Shown piece by piece: positions 27,119 to 35,837 of a DNA stretch of 59,036 bases. This DNA comes from an uncultured Pelagibacteraceae bacterium (lineage in GTDB: Bacteria; Pseudomonadota; Alphaproteobacteria; Pelagibacterales; Pelagibacteraceae). Position 1 is the first letter of the stretch. Each line of letters begins with the position of its first letter. The translations under genes were made by a program, and so were the position numbers. A model generated the notes under the pieces. It ran no database searches and was not told the origin of the DNA. It saw only the letters and a list, made by a program, of their open reading frames with translations. Where the stretch lies: positions 17,501-76,536 of the forward strand of contig CACNVM010000001.1 in assembly GCA_902623915.1 (NCBI GenBank), in the 5' to 3' direction.

Positions 27119-28258
27119 ATGCAAATAAGTGAGTTAAAATTAGCAAAAGATTTGATTCGTAAACCTAGTATCACGCCAAAAGATGCTGGCGCAATTAATC
27201 TATTAGCTAAAAATTTAAAATCTATAGGTTTTAATTGTAAAATAATTAATTTTAAAAATATAAAAAACCTTTATGCAAAACTTGGAAAATCTTCTCCAAA
27301 TTTTTGTTATGCAGGACATACAGATGTAGTTCCACCAGGTAATGTAAAAAAATGGACCACTAATCCTTTTAAACCAATTGTAAGGAATAATAAATTAATT
27401 GGAAGAGGTGCAAATGACATGAAAGCGTCAATTGCATGTTTTGTGGCTGCAGTAAGTAGATTTAAAAATGAAAATAAAAATTTTAAAGGATCCATAAGTT
27501 TACTAATTACAGGGGATGAGGAAGGAATAGCGGTGAATGGAACTAAACGACTTATAAAATATTTAAAAAGAAAAAGAGAAAAAATTAATTTTTGTATAGT
27601 TGGTGAGCCAACTAATCCAAATAAACTTGGAGAAATGATTAAAATTGGAAGAAGAGGAAGTTTGACAGGTAGGCTTACTATAATAGGTTCTCAGGGCCAT
27701 GTTGCTTATCCACACAGAGCCAATAATCCCTCAAATACTTTAATCAAAATTTTAAAAAAAATTAAGGATTTAAAACTTGATAAAGGAACAAAAAACTTTC
27801 AACCTTCTAATCTCGAGGTAATAAAAATTAATATTGATAATCATGCAGACAATGTCATTCCTGGATCTGCTGATGCTGTTTTTAATATTAGATTTAATGA
27901 TAAACACACATCTAGTTCCCTAAAAAATAAACTTAATAAAATTTTTAAAGCAGTTACGAAAGCTAATAAATCTAGATTCAAAGTAACTTACGAAGTTTCA
28001 GGCGAAGCATTTTTAACTAAACCAAATAAAACTACTTATATGGTTCAAAATATCGTTAAAAAAATCACAGGTCTTAAACCAAAACTATCTACCTCAGGTG
28101 GTACATCAGATGCAAGATTTATAAAAAATATAGCACCCTGTCTAGAATTTGGTTTAGTAGGTAAGACAATGCACAAAATAGATGAAAGTGTTTCTGTTTC
28201 TGATTTAAAAAAATTAACTAAAATATACAAAAATATTTTGGTAAGTTATTTTAAGTGA
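27119..28258 (+). CDS. dapE: succinyl-diaminopimelate desuccinylase
   Basis: DapE removes succinate to release LL-diaminopimelate, a precursor of lysine and murein. The 379-residue M20-type metalloprotein shows the zinc ligands in CYAGHTDVVPPG, GRGANDMKAS and TGDEEG. It also has VGEPTN and the dimerisation insert starting GRRGSLTGRLTI. It follows dapD by five bases, and its stop overlaps the GTG start of the deacetylase gene. Confidence 0.96.
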   Translation: MQISELKLAKDLIRKPSITPKDAGAINLLAKNLKSIGFNCKIINFKNIKNLYAKLGKSSPNFCYAGHTDVVPPGNVKKWTTNPFKPIVRNNKLIGRGANDMKASIACFVAAVSRFKNENKNFKGSISLLITGDEEGIAVNGTKRLIKYLKRKREKINFCIVGEPTNPNKLGEMIKIGRRGSLTGRLTIIGSQGHVAYPHRANNPSNTLIKILKKIKDLKLDKGTKNFQPSNLEVIKINIDNHADNVIPGSADAVFNIRFNDKHTSSSLKNKLNKIFKAVTKANKSRFKVTYEVSGEAFLTKPNKTTYMVQNIVKKITGLKPKLSTSGGTSDARFIKNIAPCLEFGLVGKTMHKIDESVSVSDLKKLTKIYKNILVSYFK

Positions 28259-29175
28259 AAACAGGAATTATTACTACGGATACTTATTTAAATCATGACA
28301 CCGGTCAAGGTCATCCTGAAAGAGCAGATCGTGTTTCTGTCGTAATTGAAAACTTAAAAAAAAACAAAAAATTGATTTGGAAAAAACCGCTAAAGTTTGA
28401 CACTAAATATTTAAAAATTGCTCATGAATCTGATTATATTGATGAAGTAGAAAATTCTTTTCCAAAAAAGGGTCTGCATTTTTTAGATGGTGATACCATT
28501 GTGTCTCCAGGTAGTAGACAAGCTTCAACAGATGCAGTTGCGTCAATAATAACGGCTATTGATAGTGTACAAAATAAAGAGTTTAAAAATGTTTTCTGTC
28601 CTGTAAGACCCCCAGGTCACCATGCGGAAAAAGATAAAGCCATGGGATTTTGCATATACAATAATGTAGCGGTTGGCGCCCATTATCTTATAGATAAATA
28701 TAAATTTAATAAAATTGCTATAATAGATTTCGATGTTCATCATGGAAATGGTACGCAAAATATTTTTTATGATAATGAAAAAGTTTTATACATATCGACT
28801 CATCAATATCCCTTTTATCCTGGTACTGGTGCAAATAATGAAAAAGGGAAACACGATAATATTTTAAATATTCCCTTGCCGGCTGGAACAAACTCAGAGG
28901 AATATTTGAATGCTTATGAACATGTTTTAAAAAAACTTAAAGAGTTTAAACCAGAATTTTTGTTATTTTCTGCAGGATTTGATGCGCATCAGGATGATCC
29001 TCTTGCTCAATTTAAATTAAGTTCAAAAGATTTTTACGATATTACAAAAAGGACATTAAAAGTTATCAATAAAAGTATTAATAATAAAGTTGTTTCGATT
29101 TTAGAAGGTGGTTATGATTTAAATGCCCTTAAAGAGAGTTCTGAATACCACTTAAAAGCTTTGATAGAAAATTAA
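28255..29175 (+). CDS. histone-deacetylase-family (acetylpolyamine/acetyl-lysine type) hydrolase
   Basis: The 306-residue arginase-fold zinc hydrolase keeps all key HDAC motifs: RPPGHHAEKDKAMGFC with the tandem His, DFDVHHGNGTQ, SAGFDAHQDDPL with metal-binding Asp residues, and EGGYDL with the transition-state Tyr. Bacterial members deacetylate polyamines, acetylated lysines or other acylamides. Here the substrate is unknown, and its place behind dapE hints at an acylated amino-acid side product. It starts with GTG overlapping the dapE stop by four bases. Confidence 0.9.
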   Translation: MKTGIITTDTYLNHDTGQGHPERADRVSVVIENLKKNKKLIWKKPLKFDTKYLKIAHESDYIDEVENSFPKKGLHFLDGDTIVSPGSRQASTDAVASIITAIDSVQNKEFKNVFCPVRPPGHHAEKDKAMGFCIYNNVAVGAHYLIDKYKFNKIAIIDFDVHHGNGTQNIFYDNEKVLYISTHQYPFYPGTGANNEKGKHDNILNIPLPAGTNSEEYLNAYEHVLKKLKEFKPEFLLFSAGFDAHQDDPLAQFKLSSKDFYDITKRTLKVINKSINNKVVSILEGGYDLNALKESSEYHLKALIEN

Positions 29176-29181
29176 AAGTTA

Positions 29182-29204
29182 CTTGCGGAGCTAAACCCCG
29201 CAAG
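29182..29204. terminator. hairpin between convergent genes (possible two-way terminator)
   Basis: A perfect 7-bp stem CTTGCGG/CCGCAAG with a nine-base loop lies in the 40-base gap between the deacetylase gene and hsp20. It is GC-rich against a very AT-rich background. The T-runs that follow on each strand are short, so termination is likely but not certain. Confidence 0.55.
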
Positions 29205-29215
29205 CAAGGATACCT

Positions 29216-29659
29216 TTATTTAATAGGTATTAATTTTTTCTTTTTTATTTCTGGTATGATTTTTTCACAATCGATAGTCAAAAGACCATCTTTTAACTCA
29301 GCACCATTTACCTTCACATCATCTGCTACTGTAAATGATCTAGAGAATGATCTTTGAGATATCCCTCGATGAATAATCTCGTCACCATCTTTATTTTCAG
29401 ATTTTTGAACTTTCTTAGTTCTCACTGTTAAAGTATTGTCTTCATACTCGATTTCAACATCACTTTTGTTAAAGCCTGCAAGAGCTACTTCTATAGCATA
29501 CTTGTCTTTACCTGCTTTCCTGATGTTGTATGGGGGATAATTTGTTTGCACGCCTAATCCTCCATTCCCTAACATAGACTCAAACTGATCAAACATATCA
29601 TCGAATCCAATGCTGAAAGGTCTTAATGAGTTAAAGACAGAAATGTCCTTACTTGTCAT
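29216..29659 (-). CDS. small heat-shock protein (Hsp20/alpha-crystallin)
   Basis: The ATP-independent chaperone has 147 residues. The alpha-crystallin domain (about 40-135) includes YNIRKAGKDKYAIEVALAGF, DVEIEYEDNTLTV, HRGISQRSFSRSFTV and GLLTIDC, and the C-terminal IPIK ends in the I-x-I assembly motif. A seven-residue upstream extension is open, but the ATG at 29659 sits five bases behind a strong AGGAGG, unusual in this window, and is chosen. The upstream region carries a heat-shock-type promoter and an RNA thermometer-like structure. Confidence 0.95.
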   Translation of the reverse strand: MTSKDISVFNSLRPFSIGFDDMFDQFESMLGNGGLGVQTNYPPYNIRKAGKDKYAIEVALAGFNKSDVEIEYEDNTLTVRTKKVQKSENKDGDEIIHRGISQRSFSRSFTVADDVKVNGAELKDGLLTIDCEKIIPEIKKKKLIPIK

Positions 29660-29664
29660 ATTTT

Positions 29665-29711
29665 CCTCCTTTGTTAGCAAGGTTATTTGTAAGTCCCATT
29701 TGGCGACCTAC
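29665..29711 (-). promoter_or_regulatory. ROSE-like RNA thermometer in the hsp20 5' UTR
   Basis: In the minus-strand transcript CCUUGCU (29682-29676) can pair across a five-base loop with the AGGAGG Shine-Dalgarno (29670-29665): C-G, C-G, U-A, U-G, bulged G, C-G, U-A. UUGCU opposing AGGA with a bulged G is the signature of ROSE elements of alphaproteobacterial small heat-shock genes (known). A second hairpin, GUAGGUCGCC with GGGACUUAC (29711-29702 with 29697-29689), lies just upstream. The element is short for the family but the core is intact. Heat would release the ribosome site. Confidence 0.75.
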
Positions 29712-29717
29712 AATTTA

Positions 29718-29746
29718 TATATGGTAATTAAAAAAAATAATTCAAG
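29718..29746 (-). promoter_or_regulatory. RpoH (sigma-32)-type heat-shock promoter for hsp20
   Basis: On the minus strand CTTGAA (29746-29741) is followed after 16 bases by CCATATA (29724-29718), close to the sigma-32 consensus. It lies in the gap between truA and hsp20, and transcription would start near 29711, exactly at the first hairpin of the leader. The match is by eye. Confidence 0.65.
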
Positions 29747-29751
29747 TATTT

Positions 29752-30492
29752 TCAATATTTTACTTTAACTAAATATAATCCATGTGCTGGTGCTGGGGGA
29801 GCACACATTGATCTTTTTTTTGATTCAAATGCTCTTTTAAAATCTTTTAAATTCCATTTACCTTCACCTAAATATTTTAAAGAGCCTACCATTGACCTTA
29901 CTTGTTGCTGGAGAAAAGACTTTGATTGAAAGGTAAATATAATCTTATTTTTGCTTTTACTTATTAGTGGTTTTTTCAATGTTTTTATTGGCGATTTAGC
30001 CTGACAATTTGAGGCTCTAAATGTCGTAAAATTGTGTGTTCCTTTTAAAATTGTAGCACCTTTTTTCATCAATTTTACGTCTAGTTTTTTTTTAATATGC
30101 CAGGCCTTATTTATATCTAAAGCAAGAGACGAGGGTCGATTAATTATGAAGTACTTATAAACTCTTTCTTTAGCGCTATGCCTTGCATGAAAATTATTGG
30201 ATCTTTTCTGAATATTTAAAATTGATACAGGATGTTTCTTTAAAAAAAAATTCACTGCATTTAGGAAAATACCAATATTATTTATCTTATTTTTTGTTTT
30301 AAAATGGGCTGATTGTTCACTCGCATGAACGCCGGAATCAGTTCTTCCAGAACCTATTACTCTAATATTTTCTTTTAAATATTTCGATAAAGCCTTTTCT
30401 AAAACTTCTTGAATTGAAAGACCATTTTTTTGAAATTGCCATCCAACAAAATTTGTACCAAGATATTCAACTTTAATTTGATACGTTGTCAT
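29752..30492 (-). CDS. truA: tRNA pseudouridine(38-40) synthase
   Basis: TruA makes pseudouridine at tRNA positions 38-40. The 246-residue protein shows the catalytic Asp in GSGRTDSGVHASEQ (about 47-60), YLGTNFVGWQFQ at the N-terminus, and FLQQQVRSMVGSLKYLG near the C-terminus. The ATG shares one base with the fmt stop codon, so def-fmt-truA are read as one unit. It ends just before the hsp20 promoter. Confidence 0.95.
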   Translation of the reverse strand: MTTYQIKVEYLGTNFVGWQFQKNGLSIQEVLEKALSKYLKENIRVIGSGRTDSGVHASEQSAHFKTKNKINNIGIFLNAVNFFLKKHPVSILNIQKRSNNFHARHSAKERVYKYFIINRPSSLALDINKAWHIKKKLDVKLMKKGATILKGTHNFTTFRASNCQAKSPIKTLKKPLISKSKNKIIFTFQSKSFLQQQVRSMVGSLKYLGEGKWNLKDFKRAFESKKRSMCAPPAPAHGLYLVKVKY

Positions 30493-31412
30493 TATGCAAT
30501 TTTTTCACCTTTAGGAATTTTACTACCAAGTAGAAATTGACCAGTTGCTTGTCTACTTTTACCCTCTTTTTGTATTTCAAGAATACTTATTGATTTATCT
30601 TTACATGCAATGGTTAAGTTGTTATCGATTGTTGATCCTTGTACACCACTTGTATTAGATATTTTTGCTTTCCACACTTTATATCTTTCGTTTTTATATT
30701 TAAACCAAGCTCCTGGATTTGGATTTAATCCATTGATTTTTGCTAAAATTATTTTTGCATTTTGATTCCATTTTAATTCAGCCTCTTCTTTTGTAATTTT
30801 TTTTGCATATGTAGCTTCATTATGATTTTGCTCAACAAAGTTGACTTCATTCTTTTCTAATTTATCGATCACATTCATTAAAGATTTTGCACCTAACTGA
30901 GAGAGTAACTTTGATAATATTGAAGTATCTATATTTTCATTTAAATTAATTTTATCCTGTTGAATAACAGGTCCAGCGTCTAGTTTTTCAACAATTTTCA
31001 TTATACTTACGCCAGTTTCCTTATCTAAATTCATTATAGATCTTTGTATAGGAGCTGCCCCTCTCCACTTCGGCAACAGTGAAGCGTGAACATTAATGAA
31101 ACCATATTTGGGAATATCTAAAAATCTCCTGGGTATTATTTGGCCGTATGCAACAACAACAGCGATGTCTGGTTTTAATGAGCTAAAAAATTTAAACTCT
31201 TGATCACTATCTAAAGTTTTTGGTGTTCTTAAACTTAAGGAAAATTTTTTTGCTAAACTTCCAACTTTTGAGTCTAATAATTTTTGACCTCTATTTGCTT
31301 TGCTAGCTGGTTGAGAATAAACAACTATAATTTCATTATTGGAATTTTTTAAAGCTTCTAAAGTAGGAACTGCAAACTCTGGTGTTCCCATAAAAACAAT
31401 TTTTTTTGACAT
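30492..31412 (-). CDS. fmt: methionyl-tRNA formyltransferase
   Basis: Fmt formylates initiator Met-tRNA with 10-formyl-THF. The 306-residue protein has the N-terminal FMGTPEFAVPTLEAL, the active-site stretch NVHASLLPKWRGAAPIQ (Asn and His), and Asp in LDAGPVI. The C-terminal tRNA-binding OB domain starts near 205. It is placed between def and truA, the classical def-fmt pair, 13 bases after def. It also links to the folate one-carbon pool. Confidence 0.97.
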   Translation of the reverse strand: MSKKIVFMGTPEFAVPTLEALKNSNNEIIVVYSQPASKANRGQKLLDSKVGSLAKKFSLSLRTPKTLDSDQEFKFFSSLKPDIAVVVAYGQIIPRRFLDIPKYGFINVHASLLPKWRGAAPIQRSIMNLDKETGVSIMKIVEKLDAGPVIQQDKINLNENIDTSILSKLLSQLGAKSLMNVIDKLEKNEVNFVEQNHNEATYAKKITKEEAELKWNQNAKIILAKINGLNPNPGAWFKYKNERYKVWKAKISNTSGVQGSTIDNNLTIACKDKSISILEIQKEGKSRQATGQFLLGSKIPKGEKIA

Positions 31413-31425
31413 TAAATTTTTTAAT

Positions 31426-31950
31426 TTAAACTACTACTCTTTCTGTCTCTTTCTTATCTTTTGATACTTTCTTAATAATTATATCTTTTTTAAGCTTTGA
31501 CAAATAATCAATAAATAAAACTCCATTCAAATGATCAATTTCATGTTGAATACAAGTTGATAGAAGTCCTTCAGCTTTTATTTCTTTATGGTTTCCATCA
31601 TAGTCTAAAAATTTAACATTACATTTTTCAGGTCTGTCAATTTTTGCAAATTGATTTGGTATAGAAAGACACCCCTCTTCATAAGTTGATTTTAAATCTG
31701 ATTTCCAAGTGATCTCAGGATTTACAAAGTACATTGGATTTTTTTTTTCAGGGTCTTTAGATAAGTCTATAACTATAATCCTTTTCGGAATACCAATTTG
31801 TATAGCGGCTAAACCAATTCCTGGAGCATCGTACATTGTGTTTAGCATGTCATCCATGAGAGTTTTGATTTCTTTATTTACTTTATCTACTGGTGAAGAT
31901 TTTTGTCTTAAAATAGAGTCTGGGATTGTTAAAATTTTTCTTATGGCCAT
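31426..31950 (-). CDS. def: peptide deformylase
   Basis: Def removes the formyl group from nascent proteins. The 174-residue metalloenzyme has the three family motifs GIGLAAIQIG, EEGCLS (metal Cys) and QHEIDHLNG (two metal His plus catalytic Glu). It is followed by fmt and truA. Its start lies 17 bases after the stop of the large exported protein upstream. Confidence 0.98.
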   Translation of the reverse strand: MAIRKILTIPDSILRQKSSPVDKVNKEIKTLMDDMLNTMYDAPGIGLAAIQIGIPKRIIVIDLSKDPEKKNPMYFVNPEITWKSDLKSTYEEGCLSIPNQFAKIDRPEKCNVKFLDYDGNHKEIKAEGLLSTCIQHEIDHLNGVLFIDYLSKLKKDIIIKKVSKDKKETERVVV

Positions 31951-31967
31951 GAAAGTTTATAATACAA

Positions 31968-33740
31968 TTATACTCTCAAAGGTAGGGCGAGATTTAATAT
32001 TTGATTTCTGACTTTTTTAATTTTTCCTTTATTTAATAGGTTGTTAATAAAATACAAAGTTTCAGGATCTAAATTCTCTATATCATCGCTTCCTATAATC
32101 TCTACAAGCTTCAACATGAATAGACCTATTTGGCCCTCTTCTATAAGTGATTCCATTGTGTTTGGAATCGTTAAATCTTTAGAGAGACTTTTCACATCTA
32201 AATCAGATGGAATTGATATTCCGTCTGCAATTAAAGTTTCTAAAAGCATAATATCTTTTATAGAGTAAAAATATTTTTTGTTTCGTTTAATTTTTTTATA
32301 AACACTTGCTAGGTCTTTATTTACTTTATCTTTTTTTATATCATCTTCAGTAAAAATTTTAATTACTTTAGACCTATGTAAGATCTTATCGTCAAATTTT
32401 ATTTTTCCTAGTTCAACTTTTTCTTCAATAATTATATTTTTTTCAACAATTTTCTTAAAATCATCTGGAACATCACTTGGGTCTATTTCTTTAAGTATTT
32501 CACTTAATTTATCTTTAAAAATATTGTTTAGTTTTTCTTTATCAAAAGAATCTTTTAAGAGAAAAAATAACTTTAATTTATTTTCTATGTTATCTGACAA
32601 CAGGGCTCTTTGATAAATTAATGCTCTTCCCTCATAACCTTCTAGACCTTGATAGATTGTTGATGCATTTAATAATTGATTGATACTAAACGGCATCGAC
32701 ATATATATTTCAAATATTTTATCTTTATCAAAAGATCCATCATGAGCAGCAATTTCATATTTTTTAATAGTTTCTGGATCTTCAAGCTCATCTATTATAA
32801 TTAGATTCGATGCTACTAAAAACTTCCAAATATTTTTGTCAGTTTTGTTGGTCGGCTCGTATTTAAATCCATCTATAGTAATTGAGGATAAATAAAAATT
32901 TAATAAATTTTTGTCCGAAATTTTATCACTTGTTTTTTCTTGCAATCCTAACAAAAAAGAAATTTTGTCATTAAAGAATTTATCTGATCTCCCCTCTTCT
33001 CTTAGCAAATCAAAGTTTAGAATAGCTTCCTCTTGTTTTTTATTTAACACTAAGCAATAAATTCTGAATTTTTCTAAATAGTTATCTTTTATTTCTTTAT
33101 TTATAAAGTCTGCTTTCTCACATCCTTCAGAAATATTTGCTGATGAAATGTAATGATCTACTAAATATTTTATTAATTTAGATTTACCATCGAATTCTAA
33201 ATTTTTATTTAAGAAGTTTTCAATTATTTTTATTTTATTATTTTTAATTAACCAATTTATTTTTAATTTTAAAAATTCTTTTTCAGTTAAATTTTTTTGG
33301 GGCGAATATGAGTAGGTTAAAATTGTATTAAGAAATATTTCTTCGGAAAACTTGGATAATTTAATTTTTTCGATTCTCTTTAATGACTGTTTGATTAATT
33401 CTCCATTTGTACGCATCCACATTTCTAAACTCAAATCATTTTGTCCAGGATCATAAAGCCCAATTAATTTTTCATCAGACTTTTCGCTTTCAGTCTCTGA
33501 AATTGTAATTAGTTCATTCTGATTTTGGTTTAATTTAGAAATATCAATTTTAGGTTCTTGCTTTGGTTCTTGCTGTATATTATTTTTTTCAGGTTTAGTT
33601 TGATTTTTATTATTCCAAATATCAACAGATTTTTCTTCTGCGACAATATTTTGAAAAAAAAATAAACAAATAAAAACAAGTTTTAAAAAGTTTCTATTTG
33701 AGTTTAATAATTTGATTAGTGACATCTTCTGTTGTTTCAC
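31968..33740 (-). CDS. exported protein of unknown function (590 aa)
   Basis: An N-terminal basic stretch plus hydrophobic core (LKLVFICLFFFQNIVAEEKS, about 17-36) looks like a Sec signal peptide, with possible cleavage near VAEE. The rest is Lys/Glu/Asn-rich and mostly helical, with a low-complexity QEPKQEPK region near 55 and possible helical-repeat character. I recognise no domain. Two starts are possible (33740 or ATG at 33725). Both overlap the upstream 60-aa membrane protein by 32-47 bases, and def follows after 17. A periplasmic structural or envelope role is only a guess. Confidence 0.7.
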   Translation of the reverse strand: MKQQKMSLIKLLNSNRNFLKLVFICLFFFQNIVAEEKSVDIWNNKNQTKPEKNNIQQEPKQEPKIDISKLNQNQNELITISETESEKSDEKLIGLYDPGQNDLSLEMWMRTNGELIKQSLKRIEKIKLSKFSEEIFLNTILTYSYSPQKNLTEKEFLKLKINWLIKNNKIKIIENFLNKNLEFDGKSKLIKYLVDHYISSANISEGCEKADFINKEIKDNYLEKFRIYCLVLNKKQEEAILNFDLLREEGRSDKFFNDKISFLLGLQEKTSDKISDKNLLNFYLSSITIDGFKYEPTNKTDKNIWKFLVASNLIIIDELEDPETIKKYEIAAHDGSFDKDKIFEIYMSMPFSINQLLNASTIYQGLEGYEGRALIYQRALLSDNIENKLKLFFLLKDSFDKEKLNNIFKDKLSEILKEIDPSDVPDDFKKIVEKNIIIEEKVELGKIKFDDKILHRSKVIKIFTEDDIKKDKVNKDLASVYKKIKRNKKYFYSIKDIMLLETLIADGISIPSDLDVKSLSKDLTIPNTMESLIEEGQIGLFMLKLVEIIGSDDIENLDPETLYFINNLLNKGKIKKVRNQILNLALPLRV

Positions 33741-33876
33741 TTTGTGGAGATGGAAAATCTATCTTATCAACTAAGTAGAATGCTAAACTAATAAAACCAA
33801 TAATTATTAAACCTTTTAAGGCTGTACCAAGCAAGGATGAATTATTTTTTGATCTTAAATTTAATCTTGGTTGCAT
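33694..33876 (-). CDS. 60-aa single-pass membrane protein, unknown
   Basis: From the ATG at 33876 the protein reads MQPRLNLRSKNNSSLLG, then one hydrophobic segment (ALKGLIIIGFISLAFYLV, about 18-35), then a polar tail DFPSPQSETTEDV. An 18-residue upstream extension in frame is open but looks unlike a protein start. The tail overlaps the start of the 590-aa exported protein, which suggests the two work together or are at least co-translated. Function is unknown. Confidence 0.55.
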   Translation of the reverse strand: MQPRLNLRSKNNSSLLGTALKGLIIIGFISLAFYLVDKIDFPSPQSETTEDVTNQIIKLK

Positions 33877-33949
33877 AGTCTTTAAAATATATTTAAACTC
33901 GGAAATTAAGACAAATTTGTGATAAATCAAATTAAATTTTGGGTATAAA

Positions 33950-34459
33950 TTGAAAAAAAACCTCGTATTAACTGGAATGATGGGTGTGGGTAAATCTTCA
34001 ATTGGGAAAGATTTGTCTCACAAGCTTAAAATGGAATTTACAGATATAGACTCCATTATAGAAAAAAAACTGTCATTATCTATAAGTGAAATATTTAAAA
34101 AAAAAGGTGAAAAATTTTTTAGAGATATTGAAGAAAAAGAGACATTAAATTATTTGAACAAAAATAAAGTTGTTATAGCACTGGGTGGCGGAGCATTTCT
34201 GAACAAAAAAATTAGAGATGAAACAAGCAAAAAAGGGATTTCATTTTGGTTAGATTTAGACTCTAAAATTATTTTTCAAAGGATTAAAGTTAACATGAAA
34301 AGGCCTTTATTAGATAATAATAGATCAGAAAACGAAGTTAAAAAACTGTGTAAGTCTAGAGAGAAAACTTATTCACTCTCTGACTTTAGAATAGATTGTA
34401 ATGCAAAAAATAGAAATCAAATAATCAAAGAGATTGTAGATATTTATGAAAATGAATAG
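33950..34459 (+). CDS. aroK: shikimate kinase
   Basis: AroK phosphorylates shikimate in aromatic amino-acid synthesis. The 169-residue P-loop kinase has LTGMMGVGKSSIGKDL (about 7-22), FTDIDSIIE, FRDIEEKE and ALGGGAF. The only start that keeps the first strand is a TTG at 33950, as no upstream ATG exists in frame. It overlaps aroB by 14 bases and diverges from the 60-aa membrane-protein gene. Confidence 0.95.
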   Translation: MKKNLVLTGMMGVGKSSIGKDLSHKLKMEFTDIDSIIEKKLSLSISEIFKKKGEKFFRDIEEKETLNYLNKNKVVIALGGGAFLNKKIRDETSKKGISFWLDLDSKIIFQRIKVNMKRPLLDNNRSENEVKKLCKSREKTYSLSDFRIDCNAKNRNQIIKEIVDIYENE

Positions 34460-35555
34460 AATTTTTGTAAAAAATAAGAATACAAATTATACAATTATTA
34501 TTGGTAAAGGGTCATTAGGAAAATTAAAAGTTCAAATAAATAAATTGTGTCCTAAAACAAAAAAAATTGGTTTAATTTTGGATAAAAATATTCCAAATAA
34601 TTTTAAGATAAAAATTAAGAAGCAGCTAGGAAAATACAGTGTTTATGTTTATGAATTTATTCCTAACGAAAAATTGAAATCATTTAAAAAAGCAAACGAT
34701 CTGTTGGAAAGACTCATTAAAAATAATCTTAGTAGGAATGACACAATCATAACCGTTGGGGGCGGTATCATTGGTGATTTTGGAAGTTTTGTTGCAAGTA
34801 TTTACAAAAGAGGAATAAACTTAATCAATATTCCCTCAACACTTTTAGCTCAAGTCGATTCTTCAATTGGAGGAAAAACAGCGGTTAATTCAGGGGGCGG
34901 AAAAAATCTTATTGGTACCTTTTATCAACCAAGATTGGTTTTGAGTGATTTGACACTTTTAAAAAGTCTGTCAAAAAGAAATTTAGTCTGCGGTTTCGCT
35001 GAAATATTAAAACATTCAATAATAAAAGATAATAAATTTTTTAAAAAACTAGATAAGGATAAAAATAAAATTTTTGAAAGTTCTAATTTTAAAACTATGG
35101 GAGAGACAATATCAAAAAGTTGTAAAATTAAATTATCTTTTGTTAATAAGGATGAAAAAGAAAAAAATGATAGAATGATACTAAATTTTGGCCATACTTT
35201 CGCTCATGGAATAGAGGCAGCAAATAAATATTCTGGAAAAATTAATCATGGGGAGGCTGTTTTGATTGGTATGATTTTAGCAACAAGACTTTCTTACATA
35301 AAAAAAGTTTGCTCTAAAAAAACATTGGATACGATTGAAAATCTTTATCTGAGCAACAAACTACTTAAAAAATATTTAAACTTTTTAAATAAAAAAAATT
35401 TAAATAAAATTGTTAATTTTATGGAAGTTGATAAAAAAAACTATGACAAAAAAATTAATCTTATACTTCTGAGAAAAATAGGTTTAACTACCAAACCTGG
35501 ACAATATAGACTTAGTCCTGGAGAATTGAAAAAAGTATTAAAAAAAATTATTTAA
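34446..35555 (+). CDS. aroB: 3-dehydroquinate synthase
   Basis: AroB cyclises DAHP to 3-dehydroquinate, the second shikimate step, using NAD and a metal. The 369-residue protein shows GGGIIGDFGSFVASIYKRG, GGKTAVNSGGGKNLIG, GFAEILKH (metal Glu), NFGHTFAHGIE and NHGEAVLIGM (metal His residues). An ATG two codons downstream is an equal start candidate. It is coupled to aroK by overlap, and its 3' end overlaps bolA by eight bases on the opposite strand. Confidence 0.96.
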   Translation: MKMNRIFVKNKNTNYTIIIGKGSLGKLKVQINKLCPKTKKIGLILDKNIPNNFKIKIKKQLGKYSVYVYEFIPNEKLKSFKKANDLLERLIKNNLSRNDTIITVGGGIIGDFGSFVASIYKRGINLINIPSTLLAQVDSSIGGKTAVNSGGGKNLIGTFYQPRLVLSDLTLLKSLSKRNLVCGFAEILKHSIIKDNKFFKKLDKDKNKIFESSNFKTMGETISKSCKIKLSFVNKDEKEKNDRMILNFGHTFAHGIEAANKYSGKINHGEAVLIGMILATRLSYIKKVCSKKTLDTIENLYLSNKLLKKYLNFLNKKNLNKIVNFMEVDKKNYDKKINLILLRKIGLTTKPGQYRLSPGELKKVLKKII

Positions 35556-35802
35556 TTTTTATTTCTAATGAATGAATTTTTGTTTGAATCTCATCTCTAA
35601 GAATATTTGTTATTTTTTTGTGAGAAACGATACGGTTTATATTTCTAAGAGTGTCAGATTGTATAATTATTTTTAAATGGGTTTTGCTCTTATTAAAAGA
35701 TTTGTGATGTTTGTGTAAATGAGTATTATCAATTATCTCAATATTGCTATCTGGAATATTTTTTTTAATTTTTTCTTTAACTATATCTATTAAACTTTTC
35801 AT
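35548..35802 (-). CDS. bolA: BolA family protein
   Basis: The 84-residue protein starts with a helix (MKSLIDIVKEKIKKNIPD) followed by NIEIIDNTHLHKHHKS and LKIIIQSDTLRNINR. This is the class II KH-like fold of BolA/IbaG proteins, which partner monothiol glutaredoxins in iron-sulphur trafficking. The His-rich loop fits that role. It diverges from the J-domain gene and is convergent with aroB. Confidence 0.9.
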   Translation of the reverse strand: MKSLIDIVKEKIKKNIPDSNIEIIDNTHLHKHHKSFNKSKTHLKIIIQSDTLRNINRIVSHKKITNILRDEIQTKIHSLEIKIK

Positions 35803-35837
35803 TAAATAAACATTCTACTATATAATTGAAACTTATT

